Below, in pieces: positions 7,757-11,162 of a stretch of DNA of 11,162 nt. Below the pieces are notes generated by a model. That model searched no databases, was not told where the DNA came from, and worked only from the letters and a program-made list of their open reading frames with translations. The first letter of the stretch is position 1. Each line of letters opens with the position of its first letter. Both the position numbers and the translations under genes were made by a program. The DNA comes from Pigoraptor vietnamica (lineage: Eukaryota > Opisthokonta > Filasterea), in assembly GCA_943704525.1 (NCBI GenBank), contig CALSCQ010001312.1, positions 1-11,162 on the forward strand. Direction: 5' to 3'.

Positions 7757-10700
7757 ATGGTGGGAAAGACAGTGAAGACGCCCGATGGGCAGACGGTCCA
7801 TCTCAAGACGAGGTAAGTTGCAGTTGAAATCACGTGGCATGTGGTGCCAGTTGAACGCATGGCGATGTGTGCGATGTGCGTGCGATTGGTTGTGCTGTGT
7901 GCATGTCTGCGTCAGCGGAGGCATGGCGTGCGATGTGCGTGCGATTGGTTGTGCTGTGTGCATGACTGTGTCCATGGGAAGAGGCAAGAAGCGATTACGA
8001 TTGCTGTTGGTGTATGGCTGTAATGTGATGTCTGAGCCGTGCATAACGTGCGCTGTGCACTGCCCCACGCGAATAGTACGTAAGGTGGTGCGCGCACACA
8101 CATACACGCACTCTTACGCACTCTCACTCTCAGACGCACTCATACACACACTCACTCACACTCACTCACACAGCCCGCCCTATCGATGCTCATGTCGCGC
8201 TTCCTGTGCGTCGCAGTTTCCGTCTGGACCACAAGTACGAGACAGTGTTTACAGGCGGTCGCATCGCCGCGACGAAAGCGGGCGACTTTTTCTTCTCTCC
8301 CGTGAACGAGGATGTCAAGGTCATAGAGGTCGCCACCGGCCGCGTGGTGTCCACACTGCAAGGGGTGGGTGAAGGGGCCTGTCGCATGCCAGTATCACTC
8401 TGCGTTCTTTATGGTGAAGGGGGCATCTGTCGCATACAAGTATCACTCTGCGTTCTTTATGGGGAAGGGGGCATCTGTCGCATACAAGTATCACTCTGCG
8501 TTCTTTATGGGGAAGGGGGCATCTGTCGCATACAAGTATCACTCTGTGTGCCTTATGGTACTGGTGGGGGTGGGGGTGGCATTTGTCGCATGCCTGTATC
8601 ACTCTGCGTTCTTTATGGGGAAGGGGGCATTTTTTTTTCGCATGCCTGTATCACTCTGCGTTCTTTATGGGGAAGGGGGCACCTGTCGCATGCCAGTATC
8701 ACTCTGTATTCCTTATGGTACTGGTGGAGTGGAGTGGGTGTGGGCACGGCAAATGCGGCACTTCGATGTCCCTCCAGTTCCTTGGAAGTATTAGCGTGCT
8801 TGGGCTGGCGTGGGCTTCTGGGGCATTTAATGTTACTTATACTGCGAGGTGTTGGTGGCGTTGGGTGGGGTGTGACACACGGGCGCCTGTCGCCTCTCAG
8901 TGTATTACTATTCTGTGCGAGTTATGAGCGGTGTCACTCGGCAGCTGCGGCATTTCTTCAGTAACGCTCAATGCGAGGTGTTGGTGGCTATGTCCTCCGC
9001 CTCTTGGCGCATTCCCCTCTATCACTCTGGATATAATGACCTACGGACAAACGTTTATAATTCAAGCTGATCCGACGTCTCCCTCGCTGTGGAGTGTTGC
9101 CATTGTCGCATTCTGGTGCTCTTCCCACACACAACTCGTGCTTGCTCCTGTGCGTCTTCGTCAATCTCTGAGCGATGACTTCGATTCTTCGTACACACAC
9201 GGACCCTGCGCTGATCACTTCTTCGCCGTGCGTAGGACGGCGAGCTCGTTACGTGCATCGCCGTTACTCCGGACGATGGCTCTGTGGTGGTGGCCAGCCG
9301 CAGCCAGCAGTTGCGATTGTGGGACTGGCGCAATGCCGTGTGCAAGCGCACGTGGAAGGTGCGTCCTTGCGTGTGTGTGTTTGCGCTGGTGTGTTCATTT
9401 GTCAAATTAGGGCGCGTGCCTCTGTGACTGTGTCTCAAACGTATGCTGCGTGCGTGTGTAAGCACATGTGTTGGGAACTGTGTGCATTAATCTATGAGTG
9501 GTCGGTCGTGACACCGCATCCACACAGTGCATGCAGACACATACTCTACAGAAACGCATTACACACAAAGCACTTGCATAGATACACGCACACACACATC
9601 CAATTGCCTACACCATACTTACGTGCTCGCACCTAATTCCCATTATTGTGGCAGGGTCACGAGGCCCCTGTTGCGTCAATGGACTTTGAGGGCACTTCCA
9701 CTCTTCTGGCGACGGGCGCCGGCGACGGCAGCGTGCGCGTGTGGGACGTGGAGAAGGGCTACTGCACGCACAGCTTCCGCGGCCACCACGAGGGCGTCGT
9801 CGGTGCGGCGGCCTTTCACCCGGATGCAAAGCGGCTCGAGCTGTACACGGCTGCGGACGACGGGAAGATTCGCGTGTGGGACCTTCGCAAGAAGAGGTGC
9901 GTGTCGTGGAGTGAGAAACGTCACGTGGAAGCTGCGGGTGCGTGCGCGGTCAGGCGTAGTTGCCGAGCTTGTGTTGCGCCCGTTTGTTGCGTTCGTGGTT
10001 GGATTGCCGGTTTGGGGTGGCATCATGTATGTGAATAGATATCCGTGTGGTTTGTTTTTGTTCTTAACGTTTTTTCATATGCCAGCCCTCACACTTCACT
10101 CACGCATGCGCGCCTTGTTCGTGACATTCGCAGCCTCCGGGGCACACTCGACAGTCACGTGAGCACCGTCCGCGGGCTCTCCTTCACTGCGGACGGCGCC
10201 TGCATAGTGTCGGCCGGGCGCGATCGCGTCGTGAACGTGTGGGACTGCGCGTCCCTCTCTCTCCTTAAGACCATCCCTGTCTTCGAGGTAATGTGCGCTT
10301 CTTGAGATGGTTCGCGTGCGTGGTTGCCCACCGCTGCGTACGGTTGGAAACTGTCTTGTAGTCGCATGCGTACGTGAGTGCCACATTATCGCTCGTCGAT
10401 TGGGTTCGGGACGCAATGGTTTGGTAGCGCGTGGTTGGCACTCAGGTTGTTCGTGTCCACTGTTGCGTTATCGCATTCAATGCTTATTCTAACTTGCTGT
10501 GTGTGTCCGCGTGTGTCCAGACGCTCGAGGCTGTGGTGGCGTTGCCGCCGGCGCTCGCCTTCCCCGGCCACGCATCGACATCTGGTAACAAGGCAAAGGG
10601 CACTAACAAGAAGGCCGCCGCAAATCCCCTCGACGCACTGCACTTTGCCATCGCCGGAGACGAGGGTGCGCGATTACACGCGTGTGTGCGCGTGTGCGTG

Positions 10701-10930
10701 TATGCATGTCGTGTCTGTTTTTTCTAATGCGCGTGGTGTATGTGTGCGCGTGTGCGTGTATGCGTGTCGTGTCGGTTTTTTTTTTAATTGCGCCTGTGCC
10801 GTGTGTGCGTGTGCGTGTGAGTCTCAGCCCCATTGCTTACAGGTATCGTGCGTGTGTGGAGTGCTGGCGCCGGCGAGTGCGTCTATGCGCAGCCCACGCC
10901 CCCCAACAAGACTACCATCACGGGTCTCAT
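7757..10930 (+). CDS. TBL3: UTP13/TBL3, WD40 subunit of the SSU processome, 3'-truncated (seven exons, 318 residues)
   Basis: Exons are 7757-7812, 8217-8364, 9236-9358, 9655-9896, 10134-10287, 10521-10665 and 10843-10930. Every junction keeps the frame. Donors are GTAAGT, GTGGGT, GTGCGT (twice), GTAATG, GTGCGC and GTGAGC. The ATG has G at -3 and +4. UTP13 belongs to the UTPB (PWP2) complex that binds nascent pre-rRNA with U3 snoRNP in the nucleolus for 18S rRNA maturation. The N-terminus matches the family: YETVFTGGRIA, VKVIEVATGRVVSTLQG|DGEL. WD-type strands follow: LRLWDWRN (about residue 95), VRVWDVEKG (136), IRVWDLRKK (181), VNVWDCASL (223) and VRVWSAGAG (291). TSTLLATGAGDGSVRVWD and KTIPVFE are characteristic. 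An Ala/Lys-rich insert (ASTSGNKAKGTNKKAAANP) lies in exon 6. The family is roughly 800-900 residues, so the second propeller and UTP13 C-terminal domain lie beyond the window. ATG TGA at 10929-10934 reads as a stop only if the GTGAGC donor is unused. Confidence 0.93.
7857..7964 (+). repeat. Tandem duplication in UTP13/TBL3 intron 1
   Basis: A TG-rich segment starting GCATGGCG is present at 7857-7904 and again at 7921-7964. The cores (GCGATGTGCGTGCGATTGG and following bases through GTGTGCATG) are identical and offset by 59 bases. The intron is 7813-8216. It is TG-rich in the first half, and its last 120 bases are CA/CT-rich. Confidence 0.85.
8381..8744 (+). repeat. 48-bp minisatellite in UTP13/TBL3 intron 2
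   Basis: Seven copies begin at 8381, 8429, 8477, 8525, 8585, 8637 and 8685. Spacings are 48, 48, 48, 60, 52 and 48 bases. The longer copies carry a G/T-rich insertion (TATGGTACTGGTGG) or a T run (8630-8638). The consensus includes GTCGCATACAAGTATCACTC and TGCGTTCTTTATGGGGAAGG. Weaker echoes, such as TGCGAGGTGTTGGTGGC at about 8850 and 8979, continue to about 9030. The array starts 16 bases after the donor at 8365 and accounts for the unusual 871-base intron length. Confidence 0.92.
10683..10797 (+). repeat. 58-bp tandem duplication in UTP13/TBL3 intron 6
   Basis: TGTGTGCGCGTGTGCGTGTA, then TGC and GTCGTGTC plus a T run, is found at 10683 and again at 10741. A shorter TG-rich echo follows at about 10802. 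The array starts 17 bases after the donor at 10666. Confidence 0.8.
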
Positions 10931-11162
10931 GTGAGCACGTGACCCTGCGTTGGCCGCAGCGCACACTCGTCATTTCGCACCTCTCGCGTGTCTTGAGCAT
11001 GTGCCTTTCATTCGCACGCTTGAGTATCAATCTCGCGTGTACGTGTGCGTGTCTTTCAACTCGCTGTTCAATTGCCGATGGAGTCAATGGAGAGCTGTCT
11101 ATGACATTAGGACTGAAGGTCTCTGTTCAATTTCTTCTTCCTTTTTTCCCTCCTCCCCCCCC
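10931..11162 (+). other. Partial UTP13/TBL3 intron 7 and C-rich right edge
   Basis: The stretch begins with donor GTGAGCACGTG. It ends in a long pyrimidine tract (CAATTTCTTCTTCCTTTTTT, then CCCTCCTC and a terminal C run), which looks like the 3' end of an intron, so exon 8 probably starts just past the edge. No coding segment matching UTP13 is visible inside it. The terminal poly-C mirrors the left edge. Confidence 0.6.

Noticed and set aside
10929-10934. ATG TGA read as the natural end of UTP13/TBL3
   Set aside because: GTGAGC is a good donor, and the family continues for several hundred more residues with a second propeller and C-terminal domain.

Overview
The window is a piece of nuclear DNA from an intron-rich eukaryote. 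It holds three recognisable protein genes with GT-AG introns, conserved exon phases and TG/CA-rich introns. The proteins resemble animal orthologues (an ACAD9-type acyl-CoA dehydrogenase, an MFSD14/HIAT1-type transporter and the U3 snoRNP protein UTP13/TBL3). With introns of about 200-870 bases and compact spacing, this suggests a unicellular eukaryote, possibly a holozoan such as a choanoflagellate. The lineage is an inference that I cannot prove from sequence alone. The window begins with 23 C and ends in a C-rich tract, so it looks like a whole small contig broken at poly-C runs. The first and third genes are cut off at its edges.

Layout. 1-209: 3' part of an intron. 210-1491 (+): last two visible exons of the ACAD9-like gene, carrying the catalytic glutamate and the C-terminal domain. 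1492-3277: about 1.8 kb with no gene I can support, only small repeats. 3278-4010 (+): an intron-like TG-rich stretch followed by a frameshifted F-box-like reading frame, probably a decayed gene. 4144-4719 (-): a broken reading frame of unrecognised family with a Cys-rich C-terminus and a good splice acceptor at its 5' edge. 4817-4931: a pure (AC)57 microsatellite. 4983-7225 (-): a complete four-exon MFSD14-like transporter. 7226-7756: a 531-bp divergent promoter with four CACGTG E-boxes inside 108 bp. 7757-10930 (+): first seven exons of UTP13/TBL3, running off the window. 10931-11162: intron ending in a pyrimidine tract.

The three intact genes do not form one pathway: mitochondrial fatty-acid oxidation or complex I assembly, an intracellular orphan carrier, and nucleolar 18S rRNA processing. 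The most interesting signals are regulatory and structural. They are the E-box cluster at the ribosome-biogenesis gene, the polarity of the introns (TG-rich 5' halves, often CA-rich 3' halves), tandem duplications close to splice donors, a 48-bp minisatellite intron that stays open in frame with the upstream exon, and the two damaged genes in the middle.
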